Below, in pieces: positions 6,072 to 12,977 of a stretch of 41,400 nt of DNA. This DNA comes from a virus. The notes beneath the pieces are model-generated. The model did no database searches and was not told the origin of the DNA. It worked only from the letters and a program-made list of their open reading frames with translations. Positions within the stretch are counted from its first letter, which is position 1; each line of letters starts with the position of its first letter. The stretch lies in the IMG/VR virus record IMGVR_UViG_3300048804_000007, positions 1 through 41,400 of that record; one strand, 5' to 3'. The translations under genes were made by a program, and so were the position numbers.

Positions 6072-6878
6072 ATGGATAAGTTTAAAGGTTTCATGGTTGG
6101 GGTAATCGCAATTGTGCTTCTTGGGATATGCTTATGCTTTTTGTTTGATGGATGGGGGACGGTGCAACCCGGAGAGCGCGGAATATATGTAAAGTTGGGG
6201 CGGGTTTCCGGAGATGCGCTTGGAGAGGGTTTTTGGTTTAAGTCTCCACTGATAAGCAAAATATACAAATACAGCATTAAACAGGAAACGCAGACAAATA
6301 CAACTGCTTGTTTCTCTTCAGACCTTCAGCAAGTTTCAACAACTTTCACGATATTGTTTAAGATTCCCGAAAACAAAGTAATTGAGATTTACAGAGGGTA
6401 TAAAGGCGACGTTGCAACTTCTCTTATTTATCCGCGCGTAGAGGAAGTTCTTAAACAAGTTACAGCAATGCACAGAGCGGATGAGCTTATAAAATCCAGG
6501 GAAATAATAAAGGCAAAAGTAATTAAGCAGGTCAGGGAAAATATAGGAAACATAATTGAGTTGTCCGATCTCAACATTACTAACATGGACTTAACGGATG
6601 AGCTTGAAAAATCTATCGAGTTAAAAGTAGTTGAAGAACAAAAAGCACTTGCTAAAACCTATGAACTCCAAAAGGCCCAGAAGTCCGCTGAAATTACAAT
6701 CGTAGAAGCAACTGCCGAAGCGCAATCAGTTAAAATAAAAGGCGAAGCATTAAAAGCCTCTCCTGAAGTTATCCAGCTTGAAATCGCTAAAAAATGGAAC
6801 GGCATACCGCCTCTTTATGTCAGTACTACAAATGGCGGTGCAAATATTCTATTGCCCCTGCAAAGCGAACGTAGATAA
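6072..6878 (+). CDS. SPFH (band 7/prohibitin-like) membrane protein (268 aa)
   Basis: One N-terminal membrane helix (residues 7-28) is followed by VQPGERGIYVKLGRV and an SPFH domain, then a long charged, alanine/lysine/glutamate-rich helix (residues about 190-240) typical of stomatin/prohibitin proteins. Family members assemble large rings at the inner membrane and in bacteria modulate FtsH protease or membrane microdomains. In a phage it could modulate host proteolysis or protect the membrane, which is inference. It has a good RBS (AAAGGAG) and lies inside the recombination operon, a common location in phages. Confidence 0.85.
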   Translation: MDKFKGFMVGVIAIVLLGICLCFLFDGWGTVQPGERGIYVKLGRVSGDALGEGFWFKSPLISKIYKYSIKQETQTNTTACFSSDLQQVSTTFTILFKIPENKVIEIYRGYKGDVATSLIYPRVEEVLKQVTAMHRADELIKSREIIKAKVIKQVRENIGNIIELSDLNITNMDLTDELEKSIELKVVEEQKALAKTYELQKAQKSAEITIVEATAEAQSVKIKGEALKASPEVIQLEIAKKWNGIPPLYVSTTNGGANILLPLQSERR

Positions 6879-6900
6879 AAAAACGGGGAACAATTAACAA

Positions 6901-7578
6901 ATGGAACCAATTAACAAAACCGAACTTGAAAACGAAACGCTCCCGATCCGTAAACAGGCGGAAGTAATGGAGGTCAAGACAGACTCTGACAATATCGCCG
7001 CCGCTAATTTTCTCATGACTATCAAAGGCATGATAAAGAAGGTCAAAGAGAAGTTTGCTCCGGCAAAGGAAAGCGCGTGGAAAGCCCACAAGGAAATAAC
7101 CGGACTTGAAACCGAAATACTCCGTCCGCTCGAACAGGCAGAAAACGGATTGAAGCAGAAGATGATTGCCTTTGAACGTGAAGCGGAAAAGGAACGCCAG
7201 CGTTTACAGGCAATTCAGGAGGCGGAGGCGAGACAGATAGAGGCGGAGGCGCAAAAAGCCGCAGAACAGGCAGCGAAGCTGGCGGAAAAGGGCAAGGACG
7301 GAAAGGCGGAAGTCAAACAGCAGGTTGCCGAAACATTGCAGGTCAAGGCGGACGAAATCCGGCAGGTGGTGATCGAAAAACCCATGACCCGCAATGCTGG
7401 GATCTCGTATGTCACAACATGGAAGTACGAGATTGTCAATCCGGAGACGGTCCCGGCCAATTACATGATGATCGATGAAAAGAAGATCGGGCAGGTTGTC
7501 AAGGCGACAAGAGGGACGCTGGCAATTCCGGGTGTCCGTATTTACTCGGAAAAGCAGATAGCTTCGAAAAGTTATTAA
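6901..7578 (+). CDS. Coiled-coil phage protein of the recombination module (225 aa)
   Basis: Residues 30-150 are a long charged coiled coil rich in alanine, glutamate and lysine. The C-terminal 60 residues form a small globular domain ending in a pattern I have often seen in phage proteins beside annealing proteins (VPANYMMIDEKKIGQVVKA followed by TRGTLAIPGVRIY). The function is unproven. The start has only a weak upstream site (GGGGAAC). It is probably cotranscribed with the SPFH and nuclease genes. Confidence 0.7.
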   Translation: MEPINKTELENETLPIRKQAEVMEVKTDSDNIAAANFLMTIKGMIKKVKEKFAPAKESAWKAHKEITGLETEILRPLEQAENGLKQKMIAFEREAEKERQRLQAIQEAEARQIEAEAQKAAEQAAKLAEKGKDGKAEVKQQVAETLQVKADEIRQVVIEKPMTRNAGISYVTTWKYEIVNPETVPANYMMIDEKKIGQVVKATRGTLAIPGVRIYSEKQIASKSY

Positions 7579-7670
7579 GTGCCACCAACTGCCGCGTAGT
7601 CCTCCTGCGCGACACCCGAGAGGCGTGAGGGTCACGAACCGCCATTTAAAATAACAGGAAAGGGGAATTT
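7579..7670 (+). other. GC-rich untranslated stretch
   Basis: The 92 bases between two genes include about 65 bases that are close to 70% G+C, much richer than the surrounding sequence, with short inverted repeats (for example CGTGA-GGG-TCACG). No open frame, promoter or T-run is visible. It could be a structured leader of the next gene or a remnant of inserted DNA. Confidence 0.3.
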
Positions 7671-7907
7671 ATGCACTGCTCAAAAGGAAAATACGCATGT
7701 CCGGAGTGTCGGAAGGAATACAACCATGAATATCATTTAAAACACCGTAAACCCGTAGACGGGCGGACGTTGCGATATGGCGTTAAGGAGTTACTTGAAA
7801 AGGCTAGGGAGTACAACGAGAAGACCAAGGACAGGGCGTTTAAGATGACGGAATCCAGGGCGTTTATTGAGCATGAAATTTACAACGGAAGGATGGTGCT
7901 GGCGTGA
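7671..7907 (+). CDS. Small Cys/His protein (78 aa)
   Basis: The N-terminus carries C3, CPEC and following histidines (HEYHLKH), consistent with a zinc finger; the rest is a charged helix. The TGA overlaps the GTG start of the RusA-like gene, suggesting coupled expression. It may help a DNA transaction enzyme, but no family is recognised. Confidence 0.55.
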   Translation: MHCSKGKYACPECRKEYNHEYHLKHRKPVDGRTLRYGVKELLEKAREYNEKTKDRAFKMTESRAFIEHEIYNGRMVLA

Positions 7908-8362
7908 CTATAACTTTAACATTCTCCGGTGAGCCAAAGGCTGTCCAATCCGTCCGCTTCGCCAGAATCGGAAACTTTATGAGGAAATACCAACCCGCAA
8001 AAGTGACCGAGTGGAAGAACTGGATAAGGCTACAGGCGCAACAGCAGTTATCCCAGATAGCCGAATTTAAGCCTTTTGTTGGTGCGGTGGGTGTAGAAGT
8101 CGATTTTATATTCTCACTGCCTAAATCTGCTTCTAAGCGCGAAAAACAGCTTTTGAATTATTCCGGCGTGACACTTTGGAAAGCCAAACGACCCGACCTG
8201 GGAGATAACCTTTTTAAGGGAATGGCGGATGCCTTGACGGAAATTGTGTGGTTTGACGATTCACAGATTGTCGAGATCCACAGCCGGAAATTTTACGGAG
8301 CGAGTCCGATGATAAAAATCACGGTTTCGGAAAAGGAACCAGTGGGAGTGTTGATTAGATGA
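7904..8362 (+). CDS. RusA-like Holliday junction resolvase (152 aa)
   Basis: GTG at 7904 overlaps the previous stop. The C-terminal half has the RusA signature: RPDLGDNLFKGMADALT followed by WFDDSQIVEI, with D98, D101, D109 and D118/D119 in the positions of the metal-binding acidic residues and the invariant lysine K105. One residue (G100) is inserted compared with the usual PDLDN spacing. RusA dimers cut four-way DNA junctions and serve phage recombination and packaging. Confidence 0.88.
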   Translation: MTITLTFSGEPKAVQSVRFARIGNFMRKYQPAKVTEWKNWIRLQAQQQLSQIAEFKPFVGAVGVEVDFIFSLPKSASKREKQLLNYSGVTLWKAKRPDLGDNLFKGMADALTEIVWFDDSQIVEIHSRKFYGASPMIKITVSEKEPVGVLIR

Positions 8363-8499
8363 AAACTCCAGTCTATAAATGCCCGATACCTAACTGCAAG
8401 TATGCTGGAAAAGAAAAGCTGTGTCCGGTTTGCAGCGTTAAATACGGAAAACATGTGCCGACAGTGAAGGTCGAAAAAAGAATGATGGAGGATGTATGA
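8359..8499 (+). CDS. Small zinc-ribbon protein (46 aa)
   Basis: ATG at 8359 overlaps the RusA stop. The protein has CPIPNC and CPVC, a two-pair cysteine arrangement typical of zinc ribbons, and a basic C-terminus. It overlaps the next gene in turn (ATGA at 8496). Confidence 0.6.
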   Translation: MKTPVYKCPIPNCKYAGKEKLCPVCSVKYGKHVPTVKVEKRMMEDV

Positions 8500-8861
8500 A
8501 CCGCAAACCTATCCATCACGTCCCGCCGCAAAAAGGCAGGGACATTACGCAGAATGAAAGGCGTTTCACGGCAGTCGAGGCTAAACGTTTCGCGGAAATA
8601 CAGAGACTATTTGGACATTGGCAGAAATATCCAGAGAAGGAGGAACAGGTCTACACGCCGGAGCAGGAAAGATTCGGGATGAGATGTGAAACCATTGTGA
8701 CGGATGGAAAGGGAAAAATCCTAAGCAGGGGCAGGGGATTGCCGGAGGGAGTTTTTTCACACGGAATACCAAGCAAATTGGAGTCCAGGCCCGACCCCGT
8801 TTTAGACGTGCTCAATAAAATTCTATCAGAAATAATTAAAATAAGGGAGTTGTTAAAATGA
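8496..8861 (+). CDS. Hypothetical basic protein (121 aa)
   Basis: It is translationally coupled to the zinc-ribbon gene. The N-terminal half is basic and helical; the centre is glycine/arginine-rich (LSRGRGLPEG) and the C-terminus is an amphipathic helix (VLNKILSEIIKIRELL). No family is recognised; nucleic-acid binding is plausible from its charge. Confidence 0.6.
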   Translation: MNRKPIHHVPPQKGRDITQNERRFTAVEAKRFAEIQRLFGHWQKYPEKEEQVYTPEQERFGMRCETIVTDGKGKILSRGRGLPEGVFSHGIPSKLESRPDPVLDVLNKILSEIIKIRELLK

Positions 8862-9034
8862 TTGAAAACATAAATGCAGTTGAACTGATTAATGAAGATA
8901 GGGAAAAAATAATTATCAGTAAATATGAACCCCACGGCGTGTTATTGCACTTCGCAGACGAGGAGTTTTGGGTTGACAATGTTGCCAAGTTTATTGATGG
9001 TCTTGAAAAATTCAAGGACAACGACGAGAAATGA
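8858..9034 (+). CDS. Small acidic hypothetical protein (58 aa)
   Basis: ATG at 8858 overlaps the preceding TGA. The 58-residue acidic product alternates short strands and a C-terminal helix. A longer open frame starting at 8925 crosses this gene but belongs to the methyltransferase downstream. No family is recognised. Confidence 0.5.
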   Translation: MIENINAVELINEDREKIIISKYEPHGVLLHFADEEFWVDNVAKFIDGLEKFKDNDEK

Positions 9035-9080
9035 AAAACAAAATACACGACAGGATTGGACAGATATTGGAGAGGGGGAA

Positions 9081-10376
9081 ATGAAACCGACTCACGTGGA
9101 TTTGTTTTCTGGAATTGATGGCTTTGCCTTGGCGGCGAAATGGGCAGGATATCAGACGGTGGCTTTTTGTGAAATAAATCCATTTTGCCAGCAGATAATT
9201 AAAAAGAATTTTGGAAAGGACGTGAAAATTTATGGGGATATCAGGAAACTTGCTGCCGACTCCTTTTACGGGCGACAGGAGAAGTGCGAAAAGCAAACAA
9301 CAGGGAATAAACAATGTGATAGCTTTACTACCAACTCCTCAAGCTCAAGGATTAAAAACCTGCGACAAGAACGGAAAAACTCAATTCATGGATTTAAACA
9401 AATCGATTTACTCACCGGCGGATTTCCTTGTCAGCCAGCCTCATGTGCAGGAAAGCGAAAAGGAACGGCGGACAACCGCTGGCTCTGGCCTGAAATGTTG
9501 CGGGTTATTAAAGAGTTCGAGCCGACTTGGATTATTGGTGAAAACGTTAATGGTCTCGCAAGCTTGGTGGAGTGGACAAGTGATCTTGAGATGGGAGGTG
9601 AAGCCGATTTTTTCGAGGAGGAAAGAAAGATATATGAAAGAGAGGGATCCGGTATCCTTAATGGAATCTGTAGTGATCTTGAATCGCTGGGATACGAAGT
9701 CCAACCGCTTGTTATTCCAGCTTGCGCCGTCAATGCGCCGCACAGAAGGGACAGAATCTGGATTGTTGGGCACTCCGGACGCCAATATGGAAAGGGGACC
9801 AAGGACGGAGGAGAACCTAAAGGACAGATATCTAGTCAGGAAGATGCCTCTATGTCTGAACGATCAATTGGCAATGATGAACAAGGGGATGATACCGACA
9901 CCGAACGCCAGAGATCACAAGTCGGGCAAGAGGCACACAAAACACGACTATCAGGTGTTGAGCGAGACAGTAGCCATGCTTCCGACGCCATCAGCAAACC
10001 TGTTGACATTCGAAGACATGGAACAGAGCCGATATGCCGGAAACGGCGGCAAGCGTCCGGAGTACAAGGACGCGAAGTTACTGCCGACCCCTTGCACACT
10101 AAACGACAGTTTTTATCCAGACAACAGTCCAAACAAGGACAAGAGACACAGCAAAGGAATGGGAACAATTTTGGACAAGAAGAACAATGGAACCGCGACT
10201 GGCTTGAAGTTGCAACCGAACTTTGTCGCTTGGATGATGGGTTATCCGTTGAACTGGGCAAATTTAAACTGTCCAAAAGCAAACACAGAGAAGAGCAGTT
10301 GAAGGCTTACGGCAACGCCATAGTGCCGCAAGTCGCATACCAGATTATGAAAGCAATACAGGAGATCGAACAATGA
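9081..10376 (+). CDS. DNA cytosine-5 methyltransferase (431 aa)
   Basis: GGAGAGGGGGAA precedes ATG 9081, which puts motif I (DLFSGIDGFALA) at the N-terminus. Motif IV is GGFPCQPAS with catalytic C117, motif VI is ENV (154-156), motif VIII is APHRRDRIWIVG (219-230), and motif X is AYGNAIVPQVAYQI near the C-terminus. Two segments are unusual: a hydrophilic insertion at about residues 58-105 and a polar low-complexity stretch at about 231-375 where the target recognition region lies. Both coincide with the nested frame 9232-10302. It probably methylates phage DNA against host restriction. Confidence 0.9.
   Translation: MKPTHVDLFSGIDGFALAAKWAGYQTVAFCEINPFCQQIIKKNFGKDVKIYGDIRKLAADSFYGRQEKCEKQTTGNKQCDSFTTNSSSSRIKNLRQERKNSIHGFKQIDLLTGGFPCQPASCAGKRKGTADNRWLWPEMLRVIKEFEPTWIIGENVNGLASLVEWTSDLEMGGEADFFEEERKIYEREGSGILNGICSDLESLGYEVQPLVIPACAVNAPHRRDRIWIVGHSGRQYGKGTKDGGEPKGQISSQEDASMSERSIGNDEQGDDTDTERQRSQVGQEAHKTRLSGVERDSSHASDAISKPVDIRRHGTEPICRKRRQASGVQGREVTADPLHTKRQFLSRQQSKQGQETQQRNGNNFGQEEQWNRDWLEVATELCRLDDGLSVELGKFKLSKSKHREEQLKAYGNAIVPQVAYQIMKAIQEIEQ
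9232..10302 (+). CDS. Overlapping LPTP-repeat protein nested in the methyltransferase gene (356 aa)
   Basis: This frame is shifted +1 relative to the methyltransferase and stays open for 1071 bases. It contains six recurrences of a (L/M/I)PTP-like motif, several followed by an N-A-R-D-type tail, and ends with QPNFVAWMMGYPLNW. I recall this combination (LPTP repeats plus xxNPxFVEWLMGxPxxW) as a recurrent phage protein pattern. The methyltransferase insertion at residues 58-105 encodes two of the LPTP motifs in this frame, suggesting selection for it. The proposed ATG 9232 has only a weak upstream site (AAAGGA about 12 bases away). The function is unknown. Confidence 0.55.
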   Translation: MGISGNLLPTPFTGDRRSAKSKQQGINNVIALLPTPQAQGLKTCDKNGKTQFMDLNKSIYSPADFLVSQPHVQESEKERRTTAGSGLKCCGLLKSSSRLGLLVKTLMVSQAWWSGQVILRWEVKPIFSRRKERYMKERDPVSLMESVVILNRWDTKSNRLLFQLAPSMRRTEGTESGLLGTPDANMERGPRTEENLKDRYLVRKMPLCLNDQLAMMNKGMIPTPNARDHKSGKRHTKHDYQVLSETVAMLPTPSANLLTFEDMEQSRYAGNGGKRPEYKDAKLLPTPCTLNDSFYPDNSPNKDKRHSKGMGTILDKKNNGTATGLKLQPNFVAWMMGYPLNWANLNCPKANTEKSS

Positions 10377-10435
10377 CAACCCCGCGACGTAACATAACAA
10401 GGGAGCAGAGGGATGTTAAAAATAAACAGAGTTAA
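10373..10435 (+). CDS. Tiny open frame, truncated paralog of the 10670 gene (20 aa)
   Basis: ATG at 10373 overlaps the methyltransferase TGA. The 20-residue product begins like the protein at 10670 (RRN-T-EQR shared), and the DNA is similar over about 28 bases. It may be a remnant of a duplicated start or simply a coupling peptide for the gene at 10413, whose ATG it overlaps. Confidence 0.25.
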   Translation: MTTPRRNITREQRDVKNKQS

Positions 10436-10673
10436 AATAGTTGACGGGATTCAGTCAAAGATGAAAAACCGCAGAATGATAATCAAGCGATATGCAGACA
10501 ATTCCTACTTTCTTAGCTTTAAACGGCTCGAAAAGGATATTAATGGAAACCTTCGCACTCCTGTGGAAAAAATGATGCTTTCCAGCGAGGCTTTTGAACG
10601 GTTAATAGGTGGAGGTTTAACGTTGATTGGAAGAGCCAAGCAACAGTCAAATAAAAAAGAGGCAAACCCATGA
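10413..10673 (+). CDS. Hypothetical protein (86 aa)
   Basis: The start is preceded by GGGAG 9 bases upstream. The protein has a basic N-terminal half with alternating hydrophobics (MIIKRYADNSYFLSFKRL) followed by a helix and glycines, suggesting a small beta-rich domain with a basic tail. No family is recognised. It is coupled by ATGA to the next gene. Confidence 0.55.
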   Translation: MLKINRVKIVDGIQSKMKNRRMIIKRYADNSYFLSFKRLEKDINGNLRTPVEKMMLSSEAFERLIGGGLTLIGRAKQQSNKKEANP

Positions 10674-10819
10674 GGCGCAACCCGACAAAGGAGCAGAGGG
10701 AAAAGGAAGCAAAGAAGTTCAAAGAGTGGAACGAAAAGCATCCGGCTAAATTCGATGGCGTTCTAACGCACCCAGACAGGACGGAATATATCGGGACAAT
10801 GAAAGGGAATAGGGAATGA
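10670..10819 (+). CDS. Small charged hypothetical protein (49 aa)
   Basis: ATG at 10670 overlaps the preceding stop. The 49-residue product has a strongly charged N-terminal helix (RNPTKEQREKEAKKFKEW) and a short polar tail. No family is recognised. Confidence 0.5.
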   Translation: MRRNPTKEQREKEAKKFKEWNEKHPAKFDGVLTHPDRTEYIGTMKGNRE

Positions 10820-10989
10820 AAACCTGCAAATGGCTCTATGACGACATGATTGACGTGTATAACTCGGACTGCGGACAGGCTTACTCGTTTGAAGCGTCCA
10901 GCGATCTTGAAGAGAACCATTACAGGTATTGTCCTTGGTGTGGACGTCAGATAGAAACTTTAAAGGAGGCGGAAGATGAAAAAGAGTAG
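10816..10989 (+). CDS. Zinc-ribbon protein (57 aa)
   Basis: It is coupled by ATGA to the preceding gene. The pattern C-x15-C (residues 4 and 19), then YCPWCGRQI near residue 40, is a common phage zinc-ribbon layout (TxCG...F...CPxCG). The C-terminus is acidic and overlaps the RBS and start of the next gene. Role unknown. Confidence 0.65.
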   Translation: MKTCKWLYDDMIDVYNSDCGQAYSFEASSDLEENHYRYCPWCGRQIETLKEAEDEKE

Positions 10990-11230
10990 GGCGCCGGAAA
11001 GGATATCGGTAATGGTTGACTATGATAAAAACGGTAAGCTTAAAATTACAAACAAATGGTATCCGGGCAGGAAAGGCATGAAAGAGGATATCGAATACGT
11101 CCTCGCCGGATCGGCGTGGCGGAAGACGATAAAAGAGTTAAGGGCGTGGGTGGATATCATGACTTGCCTTGGAGGGGATCTGATACATAAGGAGGAACTG
11201 TTGACAAAATTAAAGGAGATGGAAAGATGA
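10976..11230 (+). CDS. Hypothetical protein (84 aa)
   Basis: AAAGGAGGCGGAAG immediately precedes the ATG. The N-terminal half is strand-like and basic, the C-terminal half helical and ending in KLKEMER. It overlaps the repeat-protein gene by four bases (ATGA). No family is recognised. Confidence 0.55.
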   Translation: MKKSRAPERISVMVDYDKNGKLKITNKWYPGRKGMKEDIEYVLAGSAWRKTIKELRAWVDIMTCLGGDLIHKEELLTKLKEMER

Positions 11231-12615
11231 AAGGATACAAGGGATTTAATGAAGACTGGCTTTGCAAAGATAACTTTAAGTTCAAAATTGGCGAGACTTA
11301 TGAGATTCCAGAAAAGCCTATTGCATGTAAAATTGGATTTCATTTCTGCGCTGAACTTTTCGACGTAATGAGCTACTACCCCATTGATAAATTCAATCAC
11401 ATTGCAGAAGTCGAGGCTTTAGGTGATACGGCGGATCATGACGAAGATTCAAAGATCGCGACTAATAAAATAAAAATTATTCGGGAAATTGGTTTTAATG
11501 AGGCAATGGATATCATTAAAAAACAAAGTCTTGAAAAAGTTAAAAAAGAAAAAAATAAAATAAACGACGAGATTAATGCAGTACGCTCCTCGGATGCAGT
11601 ACGCTCCTCGGATGCAGTACGCTCCTCGAATGCAGTACGCTCCTCGGATGCAGTCAGCTCCTCGAATGCAGTCAACGCCTCGAATGCAGTCAGCTACTCG
11701 AATGCAGTACGCTCCTCGGATGCAGTCAGCTTCTCGAATGCAGTCAGCTACTCGGATGCAGTCAGCTACTCGAATGCAGTACGCTCCTCGGATGCAGTCA
11801 GCTTCTCGAATGCAGTCAGCTACTCGGATGCAGTCAGCTACTCGAATGCAGTCAGCGCCTCGAATGCAGTCAGCGCCTCGAGTGCAGTACGCGCCTCGAG
11901 TGCAGTACGCGCCTCGAATGCAGTCAGCTACTCGAATGCAGTCAGCCACTCGAATGCAGTCAACTACTCGAATGCAGTCAGCTACTCGAATGCAGTCAGC
12001 TACTCGAATGCAGTACGCTCCTCGGATGCAGTACGCTCCTCGAATGCAGTCAGCTCCTCGAATGCAGTCAACGCCTCGAATGCAGTCAGCTCCTCGAATG
12101 CAGTCAGCGCCTCGAATGCAGTCAGCCACTCGAATGCAGTCAGCGCCTCGAATGCAGTCAGCTACTCGAATGCAGTACGCTCCTCGGATGCAGTCAGCTC
12201 CTCGAATGCAGTCAGCTACTCGAATGCAGTCAGCTACTCGAATGCAGTCAGCTACTCGAATGCAGTCAGCTACTCGAATGCAGTCAGCTACTCGAATGCA
12301 GTACGCTCCTCGGATGCAGTCAGCTACTCGAATGCAGTCAGCCACTCGAATGCAGTCAGCGCCTCGATATTCGTAGAAAAGTCCAACGCCGCAGATCACT
12401 CTATTTTTGAAATTGACAAACCAAAAACATTCAGGCTTTTTGGCGCAAATATCGCAGAAAGCAGATGGCAAGAGGTTAATTCTTATTTAAGGGAAAATAT
12501 TGACTTTAAAAAACCACTGTCAGAAGTTGCGCCGGACGTTATTTCATGGATTAAGTCTATGCCTGAATTTAAGCGGGAGATATTTGAGAGGTTTTTTAAA
12601 AAAGGAGATGTATGA
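11227..12615 (+). CDS. DUF7666-like protein with 44 hexapeptide repeats (462 aa)
   Basis: The N-terminal domain (residues 1-90: KGYKGFNEDW, IGFHFCAELFDV, EVEALGDT, NKIKIIRE) is homologous to that of the protein at 3498-4352. After a lysine-rich helix, residues 117-380 are exactly 44 hexapeptides [NDS]-A-V-[SRN]-[YSAFH]-S, then two decayed units. The last about 70 residues form a helical domain (starting EIDKPKTFRLF) that also matches the paralog. A regular six-residue period with Ala-Val inward and Ser/Tyr outward fits a left-handed beta-helix-like solenoid. The operon position is early, not structural. Function unknown. Confidence 0.75.
   Translation: MKGYKGFNEDWLCKDNFKFKIGETYEIPEKPIACKIGFHFCAELFDVMSYYPIDKFNHIAEVEALGDTADHDEDSKIATNKIKIIREIGFNEAMDIIKKQSLEKVKKEKNKINDEINAVRSSDAVRSSDAVRSSNAVRSSDAVSSSNAVNASNAVSYSNAVRSSDAVSFSNAVSYSDAVSYSNAVRSSDAVSFSNAVSYSDAVSYSNAVSASNAVSASSAVRASSAVRASNAVSYSNAVSHSNAVNYSNAVSYSNAVSYSNAVRSSDAVRSSNAVSSSNAVNASNAVSSSNAVSASNAVSHSNAVSASNAVSYSNAVRSSDAVSSSNAVSYSNAVSYSNAVSYSNAVSYSNAVSYSNAVRSSDAVSYSNAVSHSNAVSASIFVEKSNAADHSIFEIDKPKTFRLFGANIAESRWQEVNSYLRENIDFKKPLSEVAPDVISWIKSMPEFKREIFERFFKKGDV
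11575..12366 (+). repeat. 18-bp tandem repeat, 44 units (hexapeptide)
   Basis: Forty-four perfect-length 18-base units (AAT GCA GTC AGC TAC TCG type) span 792 bases without a gap. Only codons 1, 4 and 5 change the protein. The valine codon is fully linked to the next codon: GTA always precedes CGC and GTC always precedes AGC or AAC. The four-unit block at units 8-11 is repeated exactly as units 12-15, showing duplication of blocks. Confidence 0.97.
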
Positions 12616-12977
12616 CCAACATTGAACAAGCGAAGCGGCTGAAAGAGGCGGGAATTACGCAGGGCAAATCAAGCAGGCTGTATGTCGAATATGAACATGG
12701 TGGTAAAATTCATTTTATGGAGCGTTGTCGGTCGGAATACGAGGATGGCTTATGCCGTGGAATACGAGAGAAAGCAATTGCAGATATCTACGACGAACTG
12801 GAGATGATGAATTGGCTGGCGACAGGAAGAAAAATTGAGGTTAGGAAATATTATGAGAAATGGTGCGTGGAGATTGATAATAATGGTGACACGTTTAAGC
12901 ACCATAATCTCACGGAAGCCCTAGTACAGGCTTGCGAGGCGGTTTTGAAGGAAAATAAAAAGGAGGGAAGGGGATGA
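12612..12977 (+). CDS. Hypothetical protein (121 aa)
   Basis: ATG at 12612 overlaps the stop of the repeat protein. The product is a mixed alpha/beta soluble protein with a charged N-terminus (NIEQAKRLKEAGI) and a C-terminal helix (LTEALVQACEAVLKEN) resembling small phage proteins that act on substrates passed along the operon, but no family is recognised. Confidence 0.6.
   Translation: MTNIEQAKRLKEAGITQGKSSRLYVEYEHGGKIHFMERCRSEYEDGLCRGIREKAIADIYDELEMMNWLATGRKIEVRKYYEKWCVEIDNNGDTFKHHNLTEALVQACEAVLKENKKEGRG

Noticed and set aside
8925-9080. Upstream extension of the cytosine methyltransferase
   Set aside because: It overlaps the 8858-9034 gene and lacks a ribosome binding site, whereas ATG 9081 has GGAGAGGGGG and begins directly with motif I.
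11575-12366. Possible CRISPR array
   Set aside because: Units are contiguous 18-base coding repeats with no spacers, so the arrangement is not a CRISPR array.
11576-12376. Plus-strand frame with repeated MQSATR units
   Set aside because: Also a repeat-period artefact. The hexapeptide frame continues into conserved domains on both sides and this one does not.
11449-12471. Long minus-strand frame with repeated DCIRVA units
   Set aside because: The 18-base repeat has no stop in this phase, so every repeat unit stays open. It is a shadow of the hexapeptide gene, with no RBS or conserved domain.
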